Counted from the first letter of the stretch, positions 1 through 6,085 are shown. The stretch: DNA of 13,423 bases from UM-FILTER-42-9 sp038063775 (GCA_038063775.1 JBBTUK010000032.1:1-13423); one strand, 5' to 3'. Numbers and translations are program-made. Notes: generated from the letters alone by a model not told the origin.

Positions 1-513
1 CGCGTCGTTCCCGGTGAAGGCAGCGCGGAGGCGGCAATCATGTTCATCGGCGAAGGCCCGGGAAAAAAAGAAGACGAACTTGGCCGGCCGTTTGTCGGAG
101 CGGCCGGGAAATTTTTAGATGAAATGCTGGGACTAATAAATCTCAAACGAGAGGGCGTCTATATAGCGAATGTCGTCAAATGCCGACCACCGGCCAATCG
201 CGATCCTCTGCCGGAAGAAGTTGAAGCGTGCTGGCCGTGGCTGATGGGGCAGATAAAAATAATTGATCCGAAACTCATCGTGACTTTGGGCCGGCACAGC
301 ATGGAAAGATTTTTACCGAATCAAAAAATTTCCGAAGTACATGGCAAAGCGATGAGAAGGGAAATTCCAGAAATTGGCAAAAGAGTTTTTTATACTTTAT
401 ATCATCCCGCCGCCGCGCTGTATAACGGCAGCATGCGGGAAGTGCTGATAAAGGATTTCCAGCGCATTCCCAAAGTACTGGAAAAGATTGAACGAGAAAA
501 ATCAGAAAAATAA
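1..513 (+). CDS. Uracil-DNA glycosylase, family 4 (5' end outside window)
   Basis: Base-excision repair enzyme that removes uracil from DNA. The reading frame is open from base 1 and no start is needed at the ATG at 40, because family-typical sequence (VVPGEGSAEAAIMFIGEGPG) runs across it; the N-terminus lies upstream of the window. Visible signatures are the uracil-pocket motif GEGPGKKED (49-75), the stretch GRPFVGAAGKFLDEML, and the later HPAAAL motif (403-420) that carries the family's catalytic-region histidine. Two cysteines (KCRPP near 178 and EACWPW near 226) match the second half of the 4Fe-4S ligand set; the first two cysteines would be in the missing N-terminus. The gene ends TAA and is followed by a hairpin terminator. 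The phosphoribosyltransferase downstream has its own ribosome site, so operon linkage is doubtful. Confidence 0.93.
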   Translation, partial: RVVPGEGSAEAAIMFIGEGPGKKEDELGRPFVGAAGKFLDEMLGLINLKREGVYIANVVKCRPPANRDPLPEEVEACWPWLMGQIKIIDPKLIVTLGRHSMERFLPNQKISEVHGKAMRREIPEIGKRVFYTLYHPAAALYNGSMREVLIKDFQRIPKVLEKIEREKSEK

Positions 514-529
514 TTCACAAGAAAGCAAA

Positions 530-547
530 ATCCCACCATGGCGGGAT
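530..547. repeat. 18-bp near-perfect palindrome
   Basis: ATCCCACCATGGCGGGAT lies 17 bases after the glycosylase stop. It pairs over eight positions with one A-C mismatch around a CCATGG centre. It is not followed by a T-run, so it is not a terminator by itself; it may protect the mRNA end or be one of the small palindromes that litter this window. Confidence 0.5.
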
Positions 548-558
548 AAAAGCAGAGA

Positions 559-614
559 GTCAATAATAAGCCGAAAACACACCAAGGCATCATTATTGAC
601 CGTTTTTTATTTTG
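559..614 (+). terminator. Rho-independent terminator after the uracil-DNA glycosylase
   Basis: A 9-bp stem, GTCAATAAT (559-567) with ATTATTGAC (592-600), also contains an inner GCC/GGC pairing, and is followed by CGTTTTTTATTTT. Stem plus T-run is the standard intrinsic terminator form. Confidence 0.85.
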
Positions 615-648
615 TGCTTGTATTAGTAGCTGTATAACATTACAAAAA

Positions 649-664
649 ATGCGAAATTTCGCAT
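649..664. promoter_or_regulatory. Perfect 16-bp palindrome before the phosphoribosyltransferase gene (possible operator)
   Basis: ATGCGAAATTTCGCAT is a perfect 16-bp inverted repeat without spacer, ending six bases before the GGAGG ribosome site (670-674) and 18 bases before the GTG start. Perfect symmetry at this position suits binding by a dimeric regulator, or a small hairpin in the leader that affects ribosome access. A weak TATAAC at 632-637 could be the -10 element. The regulator is unknown. Confidence 0.5.
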
Positions 665-682
665 AAAAAGGAGGAAATAACT

Positions 683-1141
683 GTGGAACAAAAAAAGGCA
701 GACTCACATGGCTATACTCAAGAGGAGTTCAGAAGAGACTGTCGTGTTTTGGCCGAAAGAATTCCCCCTATCGACGCGATTGTTGGATTGATGGGAAACC
801 GGACCGGTGGGATAAAGCTGGCGCTGCGGATATCAAAGCTGAAAGAAATCCGCAACATCACAACCATGAGTTATGTCTATGAAAAAAAAGATGGTGACTT
901 GATAATAAGTACCATCGTGCCGCCTCATCAAATTCTTATGGGAAAACGAGTGTTGTTGTGCACCGACATTTCCAATAGCGGCGTTACCCTTTTCCGGGCG
1001 CTAGAAGACATGGGGGTTTTGGGTATATATCCAGTCGTTTGCTCCATTCATTATCGGAAGGGCAGCTTGAAAGAGCCGGACTATTATATGCATCTGGTTG
1101 AAACAGATATTCAGTATGAGTGGGAAGATGATGATATCTAA
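683..1141 (+). CDS. Phosphoribosyltransferase (type I, Gpt-like)
   Basis: Predicted 152-residue type I phosphoribosyltransferase, probably purine salvage or a related nucleobase transfer from PRPP. The PRPP-binding loop is seen as VLLCTDISNSGVTL (residues 90-103): a hydrophobic strand, two acidic/polar residues, then Ser-Gly-Thr-like phosphate contacts. The C-terminal part, with PDYYM and a final YEWE, resembles the PDYY...(F/Y)PWE ending of xanthine/guanine-type enzymes (COG2236). The start is GTG at 683, chosen because AAGGAGG lies eight bases upstream and no ATG fits. It is preceded by a perfect palindrome and followed by its own terminator, so it is probably a single-gene unit. Substrate cannot be told from sequence; the usual second Asp in the PRPP motif is replaced by Asn. 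Confidence 0.85.
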   Translation: MEQKKADSHGYTQEEFRRDCRVLAERIPPIDAIVGLMGNRTGGIKLALRISKLKEIRNITTMSYVYEKKDGDLIISTIVPPHQILMGKRVLLCTDISNSGVTLFRALEDMGVLGIYPVVCSIHYRKGSLKEPDYYMHLVETDIQYEWEDDDI

Positions 1142-1156
1142 GGCAAATTGGCACTT

Positions 1157-1187
1157 GGGTCGGGACTAACGTCCTGGCCCGTTTTTG
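1157..1187 (+). terminator. Rho-independent terminator after the phosphoribosyltransferase
   Basis: GGGTCGGGAC (1157-1166) pairs with GTCCTGGCCC (1171-1180) around a TAAC loop, giving ten pairs with two G-T wobbles, followed by GTTTTTG. It lies between convergent genes and may also slow leftward transcription, although that side lacks a T-run. Confidence 0.85.
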
Positions 1188-1202
1188 TCAAGCAATTTGT
1201 AT

Positions 1203-1231
1203 ATTATAATATAAAATATTATAAATGTCAA
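1203..1231 (-). promoter_or_regulatory. Consensus sigma-70-type promoter pointing left, antisense to the phosphoribosyltransferase
   Basis: Read on the minus strand the sequence is TTGACA (1231-1226), a 17-base spacer, then TATAAT (1208-1203): an exact consensus promoter. The -35 box overlaps the stop codon of the leftward O-antigen ligase gene. Transcription would start near 1196 and run through the terminator hairpin into the antisense strand of the phosphoribosyltransferase. No gene is seen for it to serve. The spacer is very AT-rich, so chance is possible. Confidence 0.5.
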
Positions 1232-2889
1232 GGATTAAGTTGTGTGCTGGCAAGGAGTCCCAGTACGGCCCAAAGCATAATTTGTCCCTGTTGAATATCC
1301 CACAAATAGTGATCGAAAAGTGTAGTGACGAAAAAACCTATTAATAGAGCCCCAAATACAGATTGTAGGCTTAGAGTATACTCGATTGTTTCACGTGGAA
1401 CATCGGTGCCTGGTGGCTTGCTATAAACTTCACAGCCCTGACTGTTCCATGTGGAACACTTCACACCAGCTATTTTTTTACTATGTTTCACATGGAACAA
1501 TTTCCAAAGAAATAAGACAAAAATAGAAAGGCCTGCCAGTCCAATTTCAGATAGAATTAGCAAGAAGACATTGTGGACTGGTTGGAGCTGCCAAGCCTGA
1601 AGTGCTTGTGGTGAATACTTTTGCATTTCGATCACAAACTGCCCAGCGCCTATACCGGTTAAGAAATTGCTTGATATTATATCTTTGGCAATTAGTAAAA
1701 AAGTCAGACGCTCACTTATCGGTTGGATAAATAAGGCTTTAAAATCAGGATTAATGATGAGTACTACCAATATAAAGCTAATTATGAGGAAAATAAGCCA
1801 TTTTTTGGTGAAGGAGGAATTTTCCCTATTTTTCGGTCCGATAGTTTTCGCCAATTTCAGCAGTTGCCAGGGAAATAATATTCTTGTTCCACGTGAAACA
1901 ATGTAGTTTCTAGCCAAGCAGATAAATGCCAAAATAAACCCTAAAAATGCCGATTTTGAAAAGGTCAAGATTCCTCCAACTATTTGAATACCCAAAATTA
2001 AGGCAAATAACCCTCCGCTCCGTGAAAGCGTAAAATGTTCCATGTGGAACATTTTGGAACCAATGGGCGAACGCGAAAGATGTTTGGGTAATGTAAAGAT
2101 TTGGCGGTAGGCCAAAGTCAGGATAATCGATAAAAGTAAAAATCCGGCTAAAATATTCGGATGAGGAAAAAGGCCGTAGGCGCGGATATATTTCACCCCA
2201 CCGAGCACTACTTTGGCGACGCCGGGCAAATCTGCTGAAATAAGGCTTTCTTTAAGCCAAAATAAGCCCACTGAATGTTGTAAAATAAATTGTAGGATGC
2301 CAATTATGGCGTTAATTAAGCCAATTACGATAATTATGCGAAAAGCATTACGCAAAATGTTCCATTCGCCTCGCATCGACAAGCGGTCTCCACGAGTCGA
2401 GGTGGGTGTGGAACATCTAGGATTTAAGGCTAAAAATAAGTAAAACAAGTAAAACTCAAATAGTTTGAAAGATCTGTAGGTTGCAATTTCCGGCTGGTTA
2501 GACCAATAAATAGTAATAAAGGACCAAAGCACAAGAAGCGTCGGTAGACCTAGAAGTGCAATTATCGTTCTATCCCGTAAAAAGCTAAAATGTTTCACGT
2601 GGAACATTTTAATCCCAGAGGGAAAGCGTAGAATAGTACCAAAGCTACTCATTGACAAATTATACATTTTATTGTATAGTATAGAAAGTATCCAAGCCCC
2701 AATAGCCAATCCTAAAAAGATATCGGATAGATATAAATAGATGCCCGAGTATTCATTGAACCCGCCCAGCAGAGGATAATCAAAAAAAACCTTTCGAATC
2801 GAAAAGGGACTGGTCAAAAGAAATCCATAAAAAAACCAGATCTCTGGTTGAGTTTTGAATTTTTCCCATGCGTTCCTGGTCAAGGCCAT
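1228..2889 (-). CDS. O-antigen ligase/polymerase-like membrane protein (Wzy/RfaL family)
   Basis: Predicted 553-residue polytopic inner-membrane protein with roughly ten to twelve hydrophobic segments. It would ligate or polymerise undecaprenyl-linked sugar chains at the outer face of the membrane. The family mark is the large periplasmic loop and following helix, including QPVHNVFLLILSEIGLAGL: a conserved His-Asn before a hydrophobic run. The C-terminal DHYLWDIQQGQIMLWAVLG is like other copies I associate with Patescibacteria. The coding DNA contains six intact 16-bp parS-like palindromes, which appear in the protein as MFHVKH, MFHMEH, LFHVKH, CSTWN, VSRGT and VPRET. A seventh is interrupted by a 14-codon insertion at residues about 162-175. 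The palindromes therefore occupy all three reading frames. The gene is convergent with the phosphoribosyltransferase and divergent from the nitronate monooxygenase. Start ATG at 2889 is the first in frame; TATAAT 11 bases upstream suggests a very short leader. Confidence 0.85.
   Translation of the reverse strand: MALTRNAWEKFKTQPEIWFFYGFLLTSPFSIRKVFFDYPLLGGFNEYSGIYLYLSDIFLGLAIGAWILSILYNKMYNLSMSSFGTILRFPSGIKMFHVKHFSFLRDRTIIALLGLPTLLVLWSFITIYWSNQPEIATYRSFKLFEFYLFYLFLALNPRCSTPTSTRGDRLSMRGEWNILRNAFRIIIVIGLINAIIGILQFILQHSVGLFWLKESLISADLPGVAKVVLGGVKYIRAYGLFPHPNILAGFLLLSIILTLAYRQIFTLPKHLSRSPIGSKMFHMEHFTLSRSGGLFALILGIQIVGGILTFSKSAFLGFILAFICLARNYIVSRGTRILFPWQLLKLAKTIGPKNRENSSFTKKWLIFLIISFILVVLIINPDFKALFIQPISERLTFLLIAKDIISSNFLTGIGAGQFVIEMQKYSPQALQAWQLQPVHNVFLLILSEIGLAGLSIFVLFLWKLFHVKHSKKIAGVKCSTWNSQGCEVYSKPPGTDVPRETIEYTLSLQSVFGALLIGFFVTTLFDHYLWDIQQGQIMLWAVLGLLASTQLNP
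1387..1402. promoter_or_regulatory. parS-like site 1
   Basis: TGTTTCACGTGGAACA differs from the ParB/Spo0J consensus TGTTTCACGTGAAACA at one base. It lies inside the O-antigen ligase gene, read there as DVPRET. Confidence 0.65.
1443..1458. promoter_or_regulatory. parS-like site 2
   Basis: TGTTCCATGTGGAACA is a parS-like palindrome with an AT instead of CG centre. It is read in the protein as CSTWN and is the intact form of the site split at 2358-2415. Confidence 0.55.
1484..1499. promoter_or_regulatory. parS-like site 3
   Basis: TGTTTCACATGGAACA, 41 bases from site 2 start to start. It is read in the protein as LFHVKH. Confidence 0.55.
1885..1900. promoter_or_regulatory. parS-like site 4 (exact Bacillus-type parS)
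   Basis: TGTTCCACGTGAAACA equals the well-known Bacillus subtilis parS sequence bound by Spo0J/ParB. It is read in the protein as VSRGT. Confidence 0.7.
2036..2051. promoter_or_regulatory. parS-like site 5
   Basis: TGTTCCATGTGGAACA, flanked by AAAA on the left and TTTT on the right, so the symmetry extends to 24 bp. It is read in the protein as MFHMEH. Confidence 0.6.
2358..2415. promoter_or_regulatory. parS-like site 6, split by a 42-bp insertion
   Basis: TGTTCCAT (2358-2365) and GTGGAACA (2408-2415) are the two halves of the same palindrome as sites 2 and 5, separated by 42 bases. In the protein the motif CSTWN becomes CST, then 14 residues, then WN, which shows the insertion point directly. 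Confidence 0.65.
2366..2407. repeat. Palindromic element, in-frame in the O-antigen ligase gene and inside a parS-like site
   Basis: This 42-bp insert reads PTSTRGDRLSMRGE in the minus-strand gene (residues about 162-175). Its reverse complement shares most bases with the 39-bp insert at 7731-7769, including the run CTCGACTCGTGGAGAC. Both have partly complementary ends and are read in the same frame, giving STRGD. The length is a multiple of three, so the gene stays open. This resembles Rickettsia palindromic elements in behaviour; I do not recognise the family. Confidence 0.7.
2591..2606. promoter_or_regulatory. parS-like site 7
   Basis: TGTTTCACGTGGAACA, same sequence as site 1 and one base from the ParB consensus. 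It is flanked by AAAA and TTTT, so the symmetry extends to 24 bp. It is read in the protein as MFHVKH (residues 95-100). Confidence 0.65.
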
Positions 2890-2931
2890 AATTTGCTTTC
2901 ATTATAACTTATAAAATAAATTAAAACTATA

Positions 2932-2960
2932 TTGACTTTGTAGTTGTTGGTATATATACT
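2932..2960 (+). promoter_or_regulatory. Promoter of the nitronate monooxygenase gene
   Basis: TTGACT (2932-2937), a 17-base spacer and TATACT (2955-2960) give a good sigma-70-type promoter in the divergent intergenic region. The start point near 2967 leaves a leader of about 60 bases that ends in a GGGAGGTG ribosome site at 3017-3024. Confidence 0.7.
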
Positions 2961-3028
2961 TTGTATGTTTCCGTGCAGCACTTTACAAATTTGAAATCCT
3001 AATATAAAAAAATTTCGGGAGGTGTGCC

Positions 3029-4483
3029 ATGACAGAGAATTTTCGGAAAGCGCTTCAAGAAGTGCCACTCCGTGTCATTCAGGGCGGAATGGGAATTGGT
3101 GTTTCCTCGTGGAAACTGGCCCGCGCGGTCGCGCTAGCCGGCGGCATTGGAGTCGTTTCGGGCGCCGCCATACACCTGGTTATTGCCCGTCGATTGCAAC
3201 TGGGCGATCCGGGCGGACATCTGAAACGCGCTTTTGATGCTTTTCCGTTTACGGATGTTGCTCAACAGGTGTATGCTAAATATTTTATTCCTTACGGGAA
3301 AAAAAAGGACAAACCGTTTCAAAATCCCGAAATGTTTTCTCTCAATCCCAGTCAGGAGCTGAACAAACTGGTCGTGGTTGCCAACTTCGTTGAGGTTTTT
3401 TTGGCCAAGGAGGGCCACTCTGGACTGATCGGGATAAATTATTTAGAAAAGATCCAGATATTTCATATCTATTCTCTTTTCGGCGCAATGCTGGCCGGCG
3501 TGGATTTTGTCACCGTCGGCGCCGGCATACCAACTCAATTTCCTTCTATCATGGAAAAGTTGGCCAAAGGAGAAGCGGTTGAATATCGGCTCGATGTAAT
3601 TGGCGCTGTTACCGGAGAGTTTTCTATGCGGTTTGCTCCGCGGGAATTTTTTTCCGGGCAGACTGTTCCGGAGTTGTTTCAGCCGGCTTTTCTGCCAATA
3701 ATTTCCTCAAATGTTCTCGCCAACATGATGGCGAAGAAACTTATGGGGCAAATCAACGCCTTTGTCATCGAGGGTCCGACGGCCGGCGGGCACAATGCTC
3801 CTCCTCGGGATAAAAACGCTCGCAATGAGCAAGGCGAGCCTGTATATGGGCTGAAAGATGTGGTTAATCTGGCGAAAATTCGGGCTTTGGGAGTTCCATT
3901 TATCCAGGCTGGGGGTTATGGCCATCCGGAAAAATATGAAGAGGCCCGGCAGGCTGGCGCCGCGGCGATTCAGGCGGGCAGTATTTTTCAGTTTTCGGAA
4001 GACTCCAGTTTAGCTCCGTATCTGCGATCCATCGCCAAGGCCGCGGCTTTTCGCGGAACGTTGAATATCCGCACCTCGGGAGTTTCTCCGACTGGCTATC
4101 CATTCAAGGTCGCGCTTCTAACCGGGACATTATCCGATCCGATTGTTTACTCCACCCGGAAGCGAATTTGTGATTTAGGTTTGCTTCGGGAGTTGTACAA
4201 AAAACCGGACGGATCCGTTGGTTATCATTGTTCGGCTGAACCGGTGGAAGCGTATGTACGGAAAGGCGGAAAGGCAGAAGATTGTATCGGCAAAACGTGT
4301 CTTTGCAATTGCCTCTTGGCCAATATTGATCTGGCCCAGCATCGCGCTAACGGATTTGTCGAGCCGCCGCTCATCACCTGCGGCGATGATGTCTCTTTTG
4401 CCGCGCCGCCGCTGATGCGCTGGCGGGAAGATACTTATCGCGCCGCCGATGCTCTGGAATATATTTTCGGGAAAAAAGGATGA
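3029..4483 (+). CDS. Nitronate monooxygenase / PfaD-like FMN-dependent enzyme
   Basis: 484-residue FMN-binding TIM-barrel enzyme of the 2-nitropropane dioxygenase family. Such enzymes oxidise alkyl nitronates, and PfaD relatives act as enoyl reductases in lipid synthesis. Visible motifs are VIQGGMGIGVSSWKLA at the N-terminus (FMN phosphate/strand 1), GAGIPTQFPSI, the EGPTAGGHNAP loop with the probable catalytic His near residue 255, and AGGYGHPEKYEEA followed by AAAIQAGSIF near the end of the barrel. The length and the 100-residue tail fit the PfaD-like branch better than short nitronate monooxygenases. The tail has cysteines at about 401, 419, 424, 426 and 428, of which the last four form a CxxxxCxCxC cluster that could bind metal. 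Start chosen from GGGAGGTG just upstream. It has its own promoter and terminator. G+C looks higher than in neighbours, which hints at transfer. True substrate unknown. Confidence 0.85.
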   Translation: MTENFRKALQEVPLRVIQGGMGIGVSSWKLARAVALAGGIGVVSGAAIHLVIARRLQLGDPGGHLKRAFDAFPFTDVAQQVYAKYFIPYGKKKDKPFQNPEMFSLNPSQELNKLVVVANFVEVFLAKEGHSGLIGINYLEKIQIFHIYSLFGAMLAGVDFVTVGAGIPTQFPSIMEKLAKGEAVEYRLDVIGAVTGEFSMRFAPREFFSGQTVPELFQPAFLPIISSNVLANMMAKKLMGQINAFVIEGPTAGGHNAPPRDKNARNEQGEPVYGLKDVVNLAKIRALGVPFIQAGGYGHPEKYEEARQAGAAAIQAGSIFQFSEDSSLAPYLRSIAKAAAFRGTLNIRTSGVSPTGYPFKVALLTGTLSDPIVYSTRKRICDLGLLRELYKKPDGSVGYHCSAEPVEAYVRKGGKAEDCIGKTCLCNCLLANIDLAQHRANGFVEPPLITCGDDVSFAAPPLMRWREDTYRAADALEYIFGKKG

Positions 4484-4506
4484 CGGCTTTTGTTCTATCA
4501 ACCTTT

Positions 4507-4548
4507 GGGACTTATCGGATAACTCCGGTAGGTCCCTCTTTTTTATTG
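4507..4548 (+). terminator. Strong rho-independent terminator after the nitronate monooxygenase
   Basis: A 13-bp stem (GGGACTTATCGGA with TCCGGTAGGTCCC, some G-T pairs) with TAAC loop is followed by TCTTTTTTATT. Confidence 0.92.
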
Positions 4549-4565
4549 ACGAAGTTTTTCAGTTG

Positions 4566-4594
4566 TTGTACATGGAATACTTCTATGGTACAAT
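4566..4594 (+). promoter_or_regulatory. Promoter of the HTH/LAGLIDADG-like gene, leaderless
   Basis: TTGTAC (4566-4571), 17 bases, TACAAT (4589-4594). The ATG is nine bases after the -10 box, so transcription should begin within two or three bases of the start codon. The -35 and -10 boxes overlap an imperfect inverted repeat (TTGTAC...GTACAA), which could let a dimeric protein block both. Confidence 0.6.
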
Positions 4595-4603
4595 TAAATT
4601 ACC

Positions 4604-5290
4604 ATGAGGTCACGATATTATAATTTAAAATCAAAAGTGGTTGAGTTACGCAAGAATGGCAAGACTTATAATGAAATTAGGCGCGAACTTATGCAGCCCG
4701 TGCCTAAAAGCACCTTGTCAAATTGGTGTCGGGACGTTTCTTTAATGCCGAAATATAAAGCAAGAATCGAGCAGGCGATGAAAAAAAACATACATAAGGG
4801 CCGGGCACTTGCTCTGGCTGTAATTAGAGTTAAAAGAGAGCATTATCTAGACGAGGTTCAAGCGCGCATAGAGCATTTAGGAAAAGTTTTTAGAAACAAA
4901 GATGTTGCAAAAATTGCTCTTGCAATGCTGTATTTAGGAGAGGGATCAAAAACTCCAAGATCTGCGCTTATGTTTGGGAATTCTGATCCGAGAATAATCA
5001 GGTTGTTTACTGAGCTGTTAAGATTTTGTTATGAAATTGATGAGCTGAAGTTTCGTTGTACTTTACAATGCAGGGCTGATCAGGATATAAAAAAAATGGA
5101 AAAATTTTGGTCGGAAATTACTAAAATTCCTTCAACCCAATTTTATAAGGCCAGAATCGATCCAAGAACTATTGGAAAAATATCTAAAAAGCCAGACTAC
5201 AAAGGGGTTTGTCGTATTGACTATTTTTCTGCAGACCTGTTTAATGAAATAATGAAGATTATAGAGTTAATTAGCAAAAAGGGCCTGTAG
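4604..5290 (+). CDS. HTH plus LAGLIDADG-like domain protein
   Basis: 228 residues. The N-terminus (about 8-45) is a resolvase-type helix-turn-helix: KVVELRKNGKTYNEIRREL followed by VPKSTLSNWCRDV as recognition helix. The middle has a motif like the first LAGLIDADG helix, AMLYLGEGSK (107-116), then FGNSDPRIIRLFTELLR and FWSEITKIP, the pattern of single-motif LAGLIDADG-type proteins common in Patescibacteria. It could be a homing-endonuclease-derived DNA-binding protein or regulator. No ribosome site is seen; the promoter places the transcript start at the ATG. The last ten bases, including the stop TAG, are also the first ten bases of tRNA-Ala(GGC), so protein gene and tRNA overlap. Function unproven; nuclease activity is not assured because the acidic residue set is incomplete to my eye. 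Confidence 0.75.
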   Translation: MRSRYYNLKSKVVELRKNGKTYNEIRRELMQPVPKSTLSNWCRDVSLMPKYKARIEQAMKKNIHKGRALALAVIRVKREHYLDEVQARIEHLGKVFRNKDVAKIALAMLYLGEGSKTPRSALMFGNSDPRIIRLFTELLRFCYEIDELKFRCTLQCRADQDIKKMEKFWSEITKIPSTQFYKARIDPRTIGKISKKPDYKGVCRIDYFSADLFNEIMKIIELISKKGL

Positions 5291-5353
5291 CTTAGCTGGT
5301 AGAGCGCCTCGATGGCATCGAGGAGGTCGTCGGTTCGAGTCCGATCAGGTCCA
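5281..5353 (+). tRNA. tRNA-Ala(GGC)
   Basis: 73-nt cloverleaf: acceptor GGGCCTG/CAGGTCC, D-stem GCTT/GAGC, anticodon stem CCTCG/CGAGG with loop ATGGCAT (anticodon GGC), T-loop TTCGAGT. The G3-T70 wobble is the alanine identity element. Discriminator A, then CA rather than CCA. The 5' end overlaps the preceding stop codon. Confidence 0.97.
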
Positions 5354-5365
5354 CAACAAAATCTT

Positions 5366-5863
5366 ATGCTAGTAAAACAACACAAAAGACTTTTTAACCT
5401 TGATCCCCCGAGACAGCTCAAATATGTTTATGTTTGGGGAAAGGGATTGGCAATCTTTACAAATAAAAATTTCAAAAAGGGAGAAAATGTTGCACGCCTA
5501 AAAGGCAGATCAGTCACAGCTTCTATTTCGACTCCTGAAGCAATACAGATAAGCGAAAATAAATTCGTAGATACTAAATATCTTGTTCCTGAGGATTTTA
5601 TCAATCACAGTTGTTCTCCCAATGTCAGGGCAGATATGATAAAACGAAAGTTTATTGCAATTAAAAATATTCCCAGGAATACAGAAATAACTTTCAATTA
5701 TCTTACAACTGAGTATGATATGAATAAATATGGAACTGACTTTGAATGCTCTTGTGGTTCCCAGAATTGCTTCGGATACATAGGCGGATTTAGGTTTTTA
5801 ACTCGGACACAAAAGCTGAAATTAAAGCCTTATTTATCTCCATTTCTTCTTGGAAAAATATAA
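5366..5863 (+). CDS. SET-domain protein (putative lysine methyltransferase)
   Basis: 165 residues. SET domains transfer methyl groups from S-adenosylmethionine to protein lysines. Seen here are the N-terminal GKGLAIFT strand (residues 25-32), the pseudoknot motif FINHSCSPN (78-86), ITFNY (108-112) with the catalytic-type tyrosine, and the post-SET zinc knuckle CSCGSQNCFGY (128-138), whose cysteines join the Cys of NHSC to bind zinc. The start ATG at 5366 is 13 bases after the tRNA-Ala discriminator. A longer frame beginning at 5312 would read through the tRNA and was rejected. There is no Shine-Dalgarno sequence, so it is probably expressed from the tRNA transcript after 3' processing. Target protein unknown; ribosomal or translation proteins are a reasonable guess given the neighbours. 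Confidence 0.85.
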   Translation: MLVKQHKRLFNLDPPRQLKYVYVWGKGLAIFTNKNFKKGENVARLKGRSVTASISTPEAIQISENKFVDTKYLVPEDFINHSCSPNVRADMIKRKFIAIKNIPRNTEITFNYLTTEYDMNKYGTDFECSCGSQNCFGYIGGFRFLTRTQKLKLKPYLSPFLLGKI

Positions 5864-5884
5864 AACACAAATTTAATTAAATCA

Positions 5885-5955
5885 GGGCCTATGGTCTAGT
5901 GGTATGACGCGACATTCGCATTGTCGAAGCGGCAGTTCGATTCTGCCTAGGTCCA
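5885..5955 (+). tRNA. tRNA-Ala(CGC)
   Basis: 71-nt cloverleaf: acceptor GGGCCTA/TAGGTCC with the G3-T70 alanine mark, anticodon stem CGACA/TGTCG and loop TTCGCAT (CGC), T-stem GGCAG/CTGCC. Discriminator A followed by CA. Confidence 0.95.
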
Positions 5956-5976
5956 CAATATTTTGCGTCTGTAGCT

Positions 5977-5991
5977 TCCGCCCAAGGCGGA
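5977..5991. repeat. 15-nt hairpin unit (6-3-6) in the D-arm of interrupted tRNA N1
   Basis: TCCGCCCAAGGCGGA: 6-bp stem, 3-nt loop. Its reverse complement (loop TTG) is nearly identical to the second hairpin at 12466-12480. It sits between GCT and CAGG, so its removal restores a canonical D-arm. Confidence 0.7.
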
Positions 5992-6012
5992 CAGGCAATA
6001 GATATGGCCAAT

Positions 6013-6085
6013 GCCCTCATAGTTTAGTGGATAAAGCGTCAGCTTCCGGAGCTGAAGATCAGAGGTTCGAATCCTCTTGAGGGCA
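6013..6085 (+). tRNA. tRNA-Arg(CCG)
   Basis: 73-nt cloverleaf: acceptor GCCCTCA/TGAGGGC, D-stem GTTT/AAGC, anticodon stem TCAGC/GCTGA with loop TTCCGGA (CCG), T-stem AGAGG/CCTCT. Discriminator A followed by CA. It lies inside the anticodon position of interrupted tRNA N1. Confidence 0.96.

Noticed and set aside
40..42. ATG at 40 as true start of the uracil-DNA glycosylase
   Set aside because: The frame is open to base 1 and the residues before it match the family; the iron-sulfur N-terminus must lie upstream.
2880..3068. 62-residue minus-strand frame across the divergent promoter region
   Set aside because: It overlaps the start of the nitronate monooxygenase gene, has no family resemblance and spans the promoter.
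5312..5365. Longer N-terminus for the SET protein (MASRRSS...)
   Set aside because: It would translate the body of tRNA-Ala(GGC); the SET domain begins well after the ATG at 5366.
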